A stretch of 64,000 bases of DNA from positions 62,001 through 126,000 of the forward strand of contig NZ_JAFVLN010000015.1 of assembly GCF_017377775.1 (NCBI RefSeq), in the 5' to 3' direction. The number at the start of each line of letters is the position of its first letter. Position 1 is the stretch's first letter. Positions 1 through 6,468 of the stretch are shown piece by piece. Source of the DNA: Streptomyces sp. VRA16 Mangrove soil. Its GTDB lineage: Bacteria; Actinomycetota; Actinomycetes; Streptomycetales; Streptomycetaceae. The notes under the pieces are model-generated. The model did no database searches, was not told the origin of the DNA, and worked only from the letters and a program-made list of their open reading frames with translations. A program made the translations under genes and the position numbers.

Positions 1-111
1 CAGGCCGCCGCACCCGCCGGTGCGCTCGACGAGACCAGCCTCTTCGACACCAGCATGATCAGCATGGATCAGGTGCGCGACTACGAACGGCAGTACGACC
101 AGGGCCGCTGA
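1..111 (+). CDS. C-terminal end of an upstream gene (partial)
   Basis: The first 36 codons in frame 1 are open and end in TGA at 109-111. Codon use is typical of Streptomyces genes and the peptide ends in an acidic, Tyr- and Gln-rich tail (DYERQYDQGR). In Streptomyces the gene before the DUF177/rpmF/rnc block encodes a DivIVA-like or ATP-synthase-b-like coiled-coil protein, and this tail would fit such a protein. That identity comes from remembered synteny, because no diagnostic domain lies in the fragment. Confidence 0.6.
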   Translation, partial: QAAAPAGALDETSLFDTSMISMDQVRDYERQYDQGR

Positions 112-305
112 CCCGGTGCCGCAAGGGCTCCCGGGGGAGCGGGCCCAAGGTGGCCGGGACCGGATTGGGCCGAGAGTGAAACGTCCAGTATCCTGGCTCT
201 TCGGTCGCGCGTACACGTGCGTTCCGAGCTGCCCGGAATAGCCGGAGCGGCTGCTCCCCACCGGAGCTTCTTCGCAAGCTTCGTAGATCGAAAGCAGGAC
301 CAGCC

Positions 306-950
306 CTGAACACCCACCTCGACCACCGCAACCCCCTCGTGTTCGACACACACGAGTTGGGTCGGCGTCCTGGTGCCATGCAGCGGCTGTCCCGCACGAT
401 CGACGCTCCCAAGGACCTCGGTATCCAGGGAGTCATCGAGGTGCCGGAAGGCGCCCCGGTGGAGCTCGAGCTCCGTCTGGAGTCGGTCATGGAAGGGGTG
501 CTTGTCACAGGCACCGCCCGTGCATCGGCCAAGGGGGAGTGCGTAAGGTGTCTGGAGCCGCTCGACCTCGAGGTCGACGCGGACTTCCAGGAGATGTTCT
601 CGTACCCTGACGCCGACGACCGGGGCCGTCCCAAGGACGACGCCGGCGACGACGCCGAGGACGACGAGGACAGGCTCTTTCTCGAGGACGGCCTGTTCGA
701 CCTCGAGCCGGTGCTGCGTGATGCGGTGGTGCTCGCACTGCCGATGCAGCCGGTGTGCCAGGAGGACTGCGAGGGTCTGTGCTCCGAATGCGGAGTGCGG
801 CTCTCGGACGAGCCCGGCCACCACCATGACGCCGTCGACATCCGTTGGGCGGCTTTGCAGGGACTCGCTGGCACCATCCAGGACGGCGAGAAGGACGAGA
901 TGAGCGGCGCCGAAGCGGAAGCGGGCGTCGACGAGAAGCAGGAGAAGTAG
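306..950 (+). CDS. DUF177 (YceD-family) protein
   Basis: This acidic protein of about 214 residues belongs to the DUF177/YceD family, which is almost always encoded directly before rpmF and is linked to 23S rRNA or ribosomal protein L32 accumulation. The family core is visible: ECVRCLEPLDLEV, an acidic stretch, then a cysteine cluster (CQEDCEGLCSECG) that resembles a zinc site. The first conventional start is GTG at 339, but the frame stays open upstream with a plausible conserved N-terminus (NTHLDHRNPL), and an AGCAGGA ribosome binding site at 293-299 sits six bases before a CTG at 306. I therefore placed the start at CTG 306, with GTG 339 as the alternative. rpmF follows two bases after the stop. 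Confidence 0.85.
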   Translation: MNTHLDHRNPLVFDTHELGRRPGAMQRLSRTIDAPKDLGIQGVIEVPEGAPVELELRLESVMEGVLVTGTARASAKGECVRCLEPLDLEVDADFQEMFSYPDADDRGRPKDDAGDDAEDDEDRLFLEDGLFDLEPVLRDAVVLALPMQPVCQEDCEGLCSECGVRLSDEPGHHHDAVDIRWAALQGLAGTIQDGEKDEMSGAEAEAGVDEKQEK

Positions 951-952
951 CC

Positions 953-1126
953 GTGGCTGTTCCGAAGCGGAAGATGTCGCGCAGCAACACGCGCCACCGC
1001 CGGTCGCAGTGGAAGGCTGCGGTCACCCCCCTGGTTGCGTGCGAGCGCTGCCACGAGCCCAAGCAGCAGCACATTGCGTGCCCGTCTTGCGGCACCTACA
1101 ACAAGCGCCAGGTCCTCGAGGTCTGA
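953..1126 (+). CDS. rpmF: 50S ribosomal protein L32
   Basis: This 57-residue protein begins AVPKRKMSRSNTRHRRSQWK, the classic L32 N-terminus. It carries the zinc-binding pattern CERC...CPSCG seen in zinc-type (C+) L32 proteins, so this copy should be the zinc-containing form. The GTG start follows the DUF177 stop by two bases and an AGGAGA site lies just upstream, so translation is probably coupled. L32 is a small component of the large ribosomal subunit near the peptidyl transferase centre. The gene lies in the common DUF177-rpmF-rnc order. Confidence 0.97.
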   Translation: MAVPKRKMSRSNTRHRRSQWKAAVTPLVACERCHEPKQQHIACPSCGTYNKRQVLEV

Positions 1127-1133
1127 GCGGCTG

Positions 1134-1940
1134 GTGAGAGGCACAGTGGCTAGCCATAAATCGGCGGATGACGCCAAGAAAAAGGCGGACACCACAGCCT
1201 CGTCCCACACGCTTCTGGAAGGGCGGCTCGGGTACAAGCTCGAGTCCGCCCTTCTGGTGCGTGCGCTGACGCATCGCTCGTACGCGTACGAGAACGGCGG
1301 ACTGCCGACCAACGAGCGGCTGGAGTTCCTCGGGGACTCCGTGCTCGGTCTGGTCGTCACCGACACCCTCTATCGCACCCACCCCGACCTGCCCGAGGGC
1401 CAGCTGGCCAAGCTGCGGGCCGCGGTGGTCAATTCGCGTGCGCTTGCGGAGGTCAGTCGCGGGCTCGACCTGGGTTCCTTCATCCGGCTCGGCCGGGGTG
1501 AAGAGGGCACGGGCGGCCGGGACAAGGCGTCCATCCTCGCCGACACCCTTGAAGCGGTGATCGGCGCTGTGTATCTGGATCAGGGTCTGGACGCGGCGGG
1601 CGAACTCGTCCACCGTCTCTTCGACCCGTTGATCGAGAAGTCCTCGAATCTGGGTGCCGGCCTGGACTGGAAGACCAGTCTCCAGGAGCTCACGGCGACC
1701 GAGGGGCTCGGTGTTCCCGAGTACCTGGTCTCCGAGACCGGTCCCGACCACGAGAAGACCTTCACTGCTGCCGCCCGCGTCGGAGGCGTCTCGTACGGCA
1801 CCGGCACCGGCCGCAGCAAGAAGGAAGCGGAGCAGCAGGCCGCGGAGTCCGCATGGCGCTCGATTCGCGCCGCCGCGGACGAGCGGGCCAAGGCTGCCGC
1901 GTCCGAGGGGGCCGGCGCCGACGGCGCCCCCGGGGCGTAG
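1134..1940 (+). CDS. rnc: Ribonuclease III
   Basis: This 268-residue double-strand-specific endoribonuclease processes rRNA precursors and structured mRNAs; in S. coelicolor the orthologue is AbsB, a global regulator of antibiotic production. The RNase III signature NERLEFLGDSVLGLVVTDTL appears near residue 62, with a second acidic cluster (DTLEAVIGAVYLD) and a C-terminal dsRNA-binding domain that starts at DWKTSLQEL. I chose GTG 1134, giving MRGTVASHK; GTG 1146 with GAGAGG five bases upstream is an alternative. The protein ends in an Ala/Gly-rich tail. A strong intrinsic terminator follows, separating it from mutM. Confidence 0.97.
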   Translation: MRGTVASHKSADDAKKKADTTASSHTLLEGRLGYKLESALLVRALTHRSYAYENGGLPTNERLEFLGDSVLGLVVTDTLYRTHPDLPEGQLAKLRAAVVNSRALAEVSRGLDLGSFIRLGRGEEGTGGRDKASILADTLEAVIGAVYLDQGLDAAGELVHRLFDPLIEKSSNLGAGLDWKTSLQELTATEGLGVPEYLVSETGPDHEKTFTAAARVGGVSYGTGTGRSKKEAEQQAAESAWRSIRAAADERAKAAASEGAGADGAPGA

Positions 1941-1955
1941 CCCTTCGTTTCCTGG

Positions 1956-1995
1956 CGCCCGCCCCCATCGATTCCGGTGGGGGCGGGCGTTTTTT
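1956..1995 (+). terminator. Rho-independent terminator after rnc
   Basis: A perfect 12-bp GC-rich stem (CGCCCGCCCCCA 1956-1967 with TGGGGGCGGGCG 1978-1989) and a 10-base loop are followed directly by six T residues. This is the most canonical terminator in the window. It ends the DUF177-rpmF-rnc transcript, so mutM needs its own promoter in the 70 bases downstream. Confidence 0.9.
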
Positions 1996-2061
1996 CGCAC
2001 GTCGGCCGCGCCCTGTCGTGGCGCGGTACTCTCGCCGCAGCCAAGAGATCCGGAGGACCCC

Positions 2062-2922
2062 GTGCCCGAGCTGCCCGAAGTCGAAGTCGTGCGACGTGGG
2101 CTCGCGCGGTGGGTGGCGCAGCGGACCGTCGCCGACGTCGAGGTGCTGCACCCGCGCGCGGTGCGCCGGCATCTCGCGGGCGGCGAGGATTTCGCGCACC
2201 GGCTCAAGGGAGAGCGGATCGGAGAGCCGAGCCGCCGCGGCAAGTACCTCTGGCTGCCGCTGGAGACGGCGCACACCGCCGTGCTCGCGCACCTCGGGAT
2301 GAGCGGGCAGCTCCTGGTGCAGCCGCACGACGCCCCGGACGAGAAACATCTGCGCATCCGGGTCGGGTTCGCCGACGACCTCGGTACGGAACTGCGCTTC
2401 GTCGACCAGCGCACCTTCGGCGGTCTGTCGCTGCACGACACCGACAGCGCGGGGCTGCCGGACGTCATCGCGCACATCGCCCGTGACCCGCTCGACCCGC
2501 TCTTCGACGATGCCGCGTTCCACGACGCGCTGCGCCGCAAGCGCACCACCATCAAGCGCGCCCTGCTCGACCAGTCGCTCATCAGCGGGGTCGGCAACAT
2601 CTATGCGGACGAGGCGCTGTGGCGCGCGCGGCTGCACTACGAGCGTCCCACGGCCACGTTCACGCGCCCGCGCACGGCCGAACTCCTCGGCCACGTCAGG
2701 GACGTGATGAACGCGGCGCTGGCGGTCGGCGGGACGAGTTTCGACTCCCTGTACGTGAACGTGAACGGGGAGTCCGGCTACTTCGACCGGTCCCTCGACG
2801 CGTACGGGCGTGAGGGCGAGCCCTGCCGACGGTGCGCCACACCGATGCGGCGCCGCGCCTGGATGAACCGGTCCAGCTACTTCTGCCCGCGCTGTCAGCG
2901 GGTCCCGCGCGTCTCGTCGTAA
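2062..2922 (+). CDS. mutM: Formamidopyrimidine-DNA glycosylase
   Basis: This 286-residue base-excision repair enzyme removes oxidised purines such as 8-oxoguanine and cleaves the abasic site. The N-terminal catalytic motif PELPEVEVVRRGL (Pro2, Glu3) is intact, as is the lysine loop SRRGKYLWL. The C-terminal zinc finger reads PCRRC...YFCPRCQ with the conserved Asn-Arg before it. The GTG start has a CGGAGGA site 7 bases upstream. Its 3' end overlaps the convergent HxlR gene by 28 bp. Confidence 0.96.
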   Translation: MPELPEVEVVRRGLARWVAQRTVADVEVLHPRAVRRHLAGGEDFAHRLKGERIGEPSRRGKYLWLPLETAHTAVLAHLGMSGQLLVQPHDAPDEKHLRIRVGFADDLGTELRFVDQRTFGGLSLHDTDSAGLPDVIAHIARDPLDPLFDDAAFHDALRRKRTTIKRALLDQSLISGVGNIYADEALWRARLHYERPTATFTRPRTAELLGHVRDVMNAALAVGGTSFDSLYVNVNGESGYFDRSLDAYGREGEPCRRCATPMRRRAWMNRSSYFCPRCQRVPRVSS

Positions 2923-3299
2923 CGCTCGCGCGCCACCAGGACGTCGTCCATGCTGCCCTCCACGAAGTGGATGAGCGTCAGCAGGCGTTCGGCCACCTCA
3001 CGCCCCAGCGGCGTCAGTTCGTAGTCCACGCGCGGCGGGTTCGTCGGCTGCGCCTCGCGGTGCACCAGACCGTCGCGCTCCAGCGCGTGCAGCGTCTGCG
3101 ACAGCATCTTCTCGCTCACGCCGTCCACGCGACGGCGCAGCTCGTTGAAGCGGAACGTGCCCTCGTGCAGCGCTCCGAGCGTGAGCGCGCCCCAGCGTCC
3201 CGTCACGTGCTCCAGCGTGCCGCGCGAGGGACATGCCTTGGCGAACACGTTGTAGGGGAGGTCGGCGGCTACGGCGCTGTCGGTGTCGGTCGTGGTCAT
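2895..3299 (-). CDS. HxlR-family transcriptional regulator
   Basis: This 134-residue winged-helix protein has the HxlR pattern: an early Cys (AKACPSRGTLEHVTGRWG), then FRFNELRRRVDGVSEKMLSQTL as the helix-turn-helix and a wing ending in DYELTPLGREV. HxlR proteins are small dimeric regulators that often respond to reactive electrophiles, quinones or redox stress through the N-terminal cysteine. I used ATG 3299 because the upstream ten codons lie over the promoter. It is divergent from a flavodoxin-type oxidoreductase, the usual arrangement for a local repressor and its target. Its tail overlaps the end of mutM. Confidence 0.9.
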   Translation of the reverse strand: MTTTDTDSAVAADLPYNVFAKACPSRGTLEHVTGRWGALTLGALHEGTFRFNELRRRVDGVSEKMLSQTLHALERDGLVHREAQPTNPPRVDYELTPLGREVAERLLTLIHFVEGSMDDVLVARERYDETRGTR

Positions 3300-3338
3300 G
3301 CCCCCAGAGTACTCCCGTGCAGCGCGCACCCATGGATT

Positions 3339-3359
3339 GCGCTAACTAGAAGTTAGTGC
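3339..3359. promoter_or_regulatory. Inverted repeat, likely HxlR operator
   Basis: GCGCTAACT (3339-3347), a 3-base spacer and AGTTAGTGC (3351-3359) form a near-perfect dyad with eight of nine pairs matched. It sits in the 114-bp divergent intergenic region between the HxlR gene and the flavodoxin-type oxidoreductase. Its AT-rich core stands out from the surrounding GC-rich DNA. Confidence 0.6.
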
Positions 3360-3413
3360 TTTCCTTAAGTCACTGTTTCCGACCTGGGGTGTCGCCCCGA
3401 GGAGTGCATTTCC

Positions 3414-4010
3414 ATGGCCACGCATGCCGTCACGCCTGTTGTCTCCATCGCCTACCACTCGGGTTACGGCCACACCGCCGTGATCGCTGAGGCCGTCCGT
3501 GCCGGTGCCGTGCAGGCCGGGGCCGAGGCGCGCCTGATCGACGTCGACGGGATATCGGAGGAGGAGTGGGCGCAGCTCGACGCCTCGGACGCCATCGTCT
3601 TCGGATCGCCGACCTACATGGGTACGGCGTCGGGCGCCTTCCACGTGTTCGCGGAGGCTTCGTCGAAGCGCTGGTTCGGGCATGCCTGGCGCGACAAGCT
3701 CGCCGCCGGATTCACCAACTCGGCGTCCAAGAGCGGCGACAAGCTGCACACCCTGCAGTTCTTCCAGACGCTCGCCGCGCAGCACGGCATGACCTGGGTC
3801 AACCTCGGTCTGCACCCGGGCTGGAACGCCAGCACGGCGTCCGAGAACGACCTCAACCGCCTCGGCTTCTTCTCCGGCGCCGCCGCGCAGAGCAACAACG
3901 ACCAGGGCCCCGAGGGTGTCCACAAGGCCGACATCGCCACGGCCGAGCACCTGGGGCGCCGGGTCGCCGAGACGGCGCGGGTGTTCGTCGCGGGGCGCGC
4001 CGCGGCCTGA
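3414..4010 (+). CDS. Flavodoxin-fold NAD(P)H oxidoreductase (WrbA-like)
   Basis: This 198-residue protein has a flavodoxin fold. The FMN phosphate-binding loop is SIAYHSGYGHTAVIAEAV near residues 10-27, and the second FMN contact region is FGSPTYMGTASGAFHVFAEAS. The overall length and the GxTNSASKSGDKLHTL stretch match WrbA-like NAD(P)H:quinone oxidoreductases, which reduce quinones by two electrons. A divergent HxlR regulator and a dyad between them suggest induction by quinone or electrophile stress; that is inference. The exact substrate cannot be read from sequence. Confidence 0.88.
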   Translation: MATHAVTPVVSIAYHSGYGHTAVIAEAVRAGAVQAGAEARLIDVDGISEEEWAQLDASDAIVFGSPTYMGTASGAFHVFAEASSKRWFGHAWRDKLAAGFTNSASKSGDKLHTLQFFQTLAAQHGMTWVNLGLHPGWNASTASENDLNRLGFFSGAAAQSNNDQGPEGVHKADIATAEHLGRRVAETARVFVAGRAAA

Positions 4011-4037
4011 CCCGGCCCGCCCCCCGTACCGCTCCCG

Positions 4038-5186
4038 CTAGTAGCCGAAGTCCTGCGTCCACCACGGGCCGCCGGAACCGAAGTGCACACCGACGCCGAG
4101 GGTCTTGAAGTCGCAGTTGAGGATGTTCGCCTTGTGGCCCGCGCTGTTCATCCACGCGTCCATGACGGACTGGGCGTTGGCCTGGCCGCGGGCGATGTTC
4201 TCGCCGCCGAGGTCCGAGATGCCGGCCTTCTTGGCGCGGTCCCAGGGCGTCGCGCCGTCCGGGTCCGTGTGGTCGAAGAAGTCCCGCGCGGCCATGTCCT
4301 GGCTGAAGTCGCCCGCCAGCGCGGCCAGTCCGCTGTCCGCGGTCACGGGGGAGCAGCCGACCTTGGCGCGCTCCTGATTGACGAGGGCGAGGATCTGGGA
4401 GGCGGCGGCGCTCTCGTCCGAGGTGGTCGTGGCAGAACCGGCCGCGGGGGCCTTGGTCCTGGCGGGGGCGGACGCCGACGGGGTCGCGCTCCTCGTCTTC
4501 GTACCGTTGCCGGCGCTCTGCGTCTTCGCCGGGGCCGGGGTCTTGGAGGGCTCCGCGGACGGCGCGGCCGACGCGGACTTCGAGGGTGAGGCGGACGGCG
4601 AGGCCGAGCGCTGCTCGTCGCGGCTCGCGGCGGACTCCGAGGCACGGTCCTCGACCGCGCCGTCCGTGCCGCCCTGTGCCTCGATGCTGGGGGAGTCGGC
4701 GGCCTGCACCTTGTTGCCGCTGTCGCCGCCGAGCTTGAAGGAGTCGCCGCCCGGGATCAGCCCCGAGGCCACCGCGACCGCGCCGATCGCCACGGCGGCG
4801 GAGGCGCCGAGCAGCCCGGTGCGCAGCGGGACACCGTCGCGCTTCTTGCGGCGGTGGGGGCGCCCGCGCTGCGGGTCACCGGCCCCGCCGGCCGGCGAGA
4901 TCGAGCCGTACAGGGCGGTGACGGTCTCGTCCTGCGAAGCGTCGTACGACGACAGGGGCGTGCGCGGGTACGAAGACGTCGGCGCGTCCATGGGCGTCGA
5001 GACGTACGCGGCGTGGGCGGAATGTGAGGGGTACGGGGAGGTCTGCTCCTCGTGCGCCCACGAATGATCAACGCCGTACTGTGCGCCGTATCCTTCGGTG
5101 TACCCGTCCTCGGAGTGATGTTCCGGGGTGCCCGCGGCGCGGCCTGTGGCGGCGCGGCCGGCGGCGGAGCGTCGGTGGCGTCCCAT
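4038..5186 (-). CDS. CAP (SCP/PR-1) domain membrane-anchored or secreted protein
   Basis: This protein of about 382 residues has a cytoplasmic basic N-terminus (MGRHRRSAAGRAATGR), a hydrophobic segment (LLGASAAVAIGAVAVASGL), a long Ser/Pro/Ala/Lys linker and a C-terminal CAP domain. The CAP core is visible as ILALVNQERAKVGCSPV, the region around DFFDHTDPDG, SGGENIARG-like (GGENIARG) and AGHKANILNCDFKTLGVG. CAP proteins act outside the cell; their biochemical role in bacteria is unsettled. ATG 5186 is preferred because AGGAAGG/AGGA precedes it; GTG 5228 is possible and would overlap the upstream inverted repeat. Confidence 0.88.
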   Translation of the reverse strand: MGRHRRSAAGRAATGRAAGTPEHHSEDGYTEGYGAQYGVDHSWAHEEQTSPYPSHSAHAAYVSTPMDAPTSSYPRTPLSSYDASQDETVTALYGSISPAGGAGDPQRGRPHRRKKRDGVPLRTGLLGASAAVAIGAVAVASGLIPGGDSFKLGGDSGNKVQAADSPSIEAQGGTDGAVEDRASESAASRDEQRSASPSASPSKSASAAPSAEPSKTPAPAKTQSAGNGTKTRSATPSASAPARTKAPAAGSATTTSDESAAASQILALVNQERAKVGCSPVTADSGLAALAGDFSQDMAARDFFDHTDPDGATPWDRAKKAGISDLGGENIARGQANAQSVMDAWMNSAGHKANILNCDFKTLGVGVHFGSGGPWWTQDFGY

Positions 5187-5223
5187 GTCCTGGCCTTCCT
5201 GATCTTCGCGGTCGTCAATGTGA

Positions 5224-5241
5224 CTCACCCATACGGGTGAG
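5224..5241. promoter_or_regulatory. Perfect inverted repeat upstream of the CAP-domain gene
   Basis: CTCACCC-ATAC-GGGTGAG is a perfect dyad with 7-bp arms. It lies 38-55 bases before the ATG of the CAP-domain gene, between it and the divergent acylphosphatase gene. It could bind a dimeric regulator of either gene. No matching regulator is recognised in the window. Confidence 0.45.
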
Positions 5242-5320
5242 GCTCATCGGTCCGCGACGGTACCCCAGAACGCAAGAGGACGAAGTGCTCCGAGTGCAAT
5301 TGGCCGGTTAGCGTGCAGCC

Positions 5321-5602
5321 ATGAATGAAGATGTGCGGCTGGTCGCGTGGGTGCGCGGACGCGTCCAACGTGTGGGTTTTCGCTGGTTCACGCGGGCCCG
5401 GGCCCTGGAGATCGGGTCCCTGAGTGGTTTTGCTCTCAATTTGGAGGACGGCCGCGTTCAAGTGGTCGCGGAGGGCCCCCGCGCGGCATGCCAGCAATTG
5501 CTCGACTGGCTGCACGGCGACGACACACCCGGACGCGTCGACGGAGTCACCGAGATCTGGGACACACCCCGCGGCGGCTACGACGGATTTGCCATTCGCT
5601 GA
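5321..5602 (+). CDS. acyP: Acylphosphatase
   Basis: This 93-residue enzyme hydrolyses carboxyl-phosphate bonds of small acyl phosphates. The catalytic arginine loop GRVQRVGFR (Arg21) and the asparagine in FALNLEDGRVQV (Asn40) are present and the length is normal. A minor oddity is Arg at the position that is usually Gly in the loop (VQGVGF). It lies between the CAP-domain gene and the small coiled-coil gene upstream of smc, the typical Streptomyces neighbourhood. Confidence 0.95.
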   Translation: MNEDVRLVAWVRGRVQRVGFRWFTRARALEIGSLSGFALNLEDGRVQVVAEGPRAACQQLLDWLHGDDTPGRVDGVTEIWDTPRGGYDGFAIR

Positions 5603-5995
5603 AACGTCTCCGCAGGCCGGGTCCCGCACCCGGCGCGCAGAGATGCCGCGGGCAACTGCTCCGGGCAGAAATGCCCTGGTGGTTGCCAACGCGGGGGAGT
5701 CGTGGGAGGCTCCCAGGGTACGGATGATCTCTACGCCCCCGGGGCCCCGAAGGTTAGGCCACGCCGCAAGATCCGCGGCGCAGAGCCCCCGGGTTGCCCG
5801 CCAATACGGGGCGTGATCGTGTTGACCGTCAAACTTTTTGGTGAGACTCTGGAAGCCCCGCGCACCTTAGCTGTTTGGCATGTGAGAACGGCCAGCAAGA
5901 CAAGAAGTGCCAAGCACCGCGGGTGCGTTTTCCCTCACGACCCTCACGACCCACCATCGCTTCGGTCGGTCACTCAGTGTGGAGGACCATCCATC
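5603..5995. other. 393-bp intergenic region before the small coiled-coil gene
   Basis: No convincing gene is present. The region holds a perfect small dyad, TTGAC-C-GTCAA at 5822-5832, which could be an operator or contain a -35 element, and an inverted repeat TTGGCA (5875-5880) with TGCCAA (5908-5913) separated by 27 bases. Both lie within 180 bases of the next start codon, so a promoter with a structured leader is likely, but I cannot fix a -10 element. Confidence 0.4.
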
Positions 5996-6196
5996 ATGGC
6001 AAAGGCGCTTCTCGGTTACGTCGGCGGCAGCGACCCGCGACTCCTCGCCGAGATGCGACGGCTCCAGCAGCGTGTCCAGGACCTGGAATCCGAGCTTGTC
6101 CGGATCCAGGCGGAGAACGACGCGCTCGCGGCTGCCGCTTCTCACGACGCTCTCATCGAGGTCGACGTACCCCAGGCGGAGCCTGCGCTCACCTGA
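5996..6196 (+). CDS. Small conserved coiled-coil protein
   Basis: This 66-residue protein starts MAKALLGYVGGSDPRLLAE, followed by a heptad-like helix (RRLQQRVQDLESELVRIQAE) and an acidic tail. The pattern predicts a short coiled coil. It is conserved immediately upstream of smc in Streptomyces as far as I recall, but I know no assigned function. The ATG follows a GGAGGA site at 5981-5986. A strong hairpin terminator lies 80 bases downstream, so it is probably a single-gene transcript. Confidence 0.8.
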   Translation: MAKALLGYVGGSDPRLLAEMRRLQQRVQDLESELVRIQAENDALAAAASHDALIEVDVPQAEPALT

Positions 6197-6276
6197 TCAC
6201 GCGGCAACGACGCACGTGATCGGCTGCTCGTAACCACCGCTTGAAGAGCAACGCTCCAGATAGGCACCAGATATGC

Positions 6277-6303
6277 AAGGGACGCTTCGGCGTCCCTTCT
6301 TTC
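6277..6303 (+). terminator. Intrinsic terminator after the small coiled-coil gene
   Basis: A perfect 9-bp stem (AAGGGACGC 6277-6285, GCGTCCCTT 6290-6298) closed by a TTCG tetraloop is followed by the pyrimidine-rich tail CTTTCT. The UUCG loop gives very high stability. It isolates the smc promoter from upstream transcription. Confidence 0.85.
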
Positions 6304-6407
6304 TGCCCGTTCCGTTCCGCTTTCCGGGGCTCCCACTCCCGGGCTGCTCCGGCCTCTACGCCCCCGCGCACCGAAGCCCGTTCTTAACGTCTGATGTGCC
6401 CTGCACA

Positions 6408-6460
6408 TTCATGGGTGAAACCGTGGGTTCATGGAGTGAGACAGGGGCGCCCGGTAGAGT
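6408..6460 (+). promoter_or_regulatory. Putative smc promoter region with 20-bp-spaced direct repeats
   Basis: Two similar direct repeats, TTCATGGGTGAAAC from 6408 and TTCATGGAGTGAGAC from 6428, lie two helical turns apart. They are followed by a -10-like TAGAGT at 6455-6460, eight bases before the smc GTG at 6469. No good Shine-Dalgarno sequence precedes that GTG, so the transcript may be leaderless or nearly so. The repeats could be regulator half-sites. This is inference from pattern only. Confidence 0.4.
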
Positions 6461-6468
6461 CCGACGGC

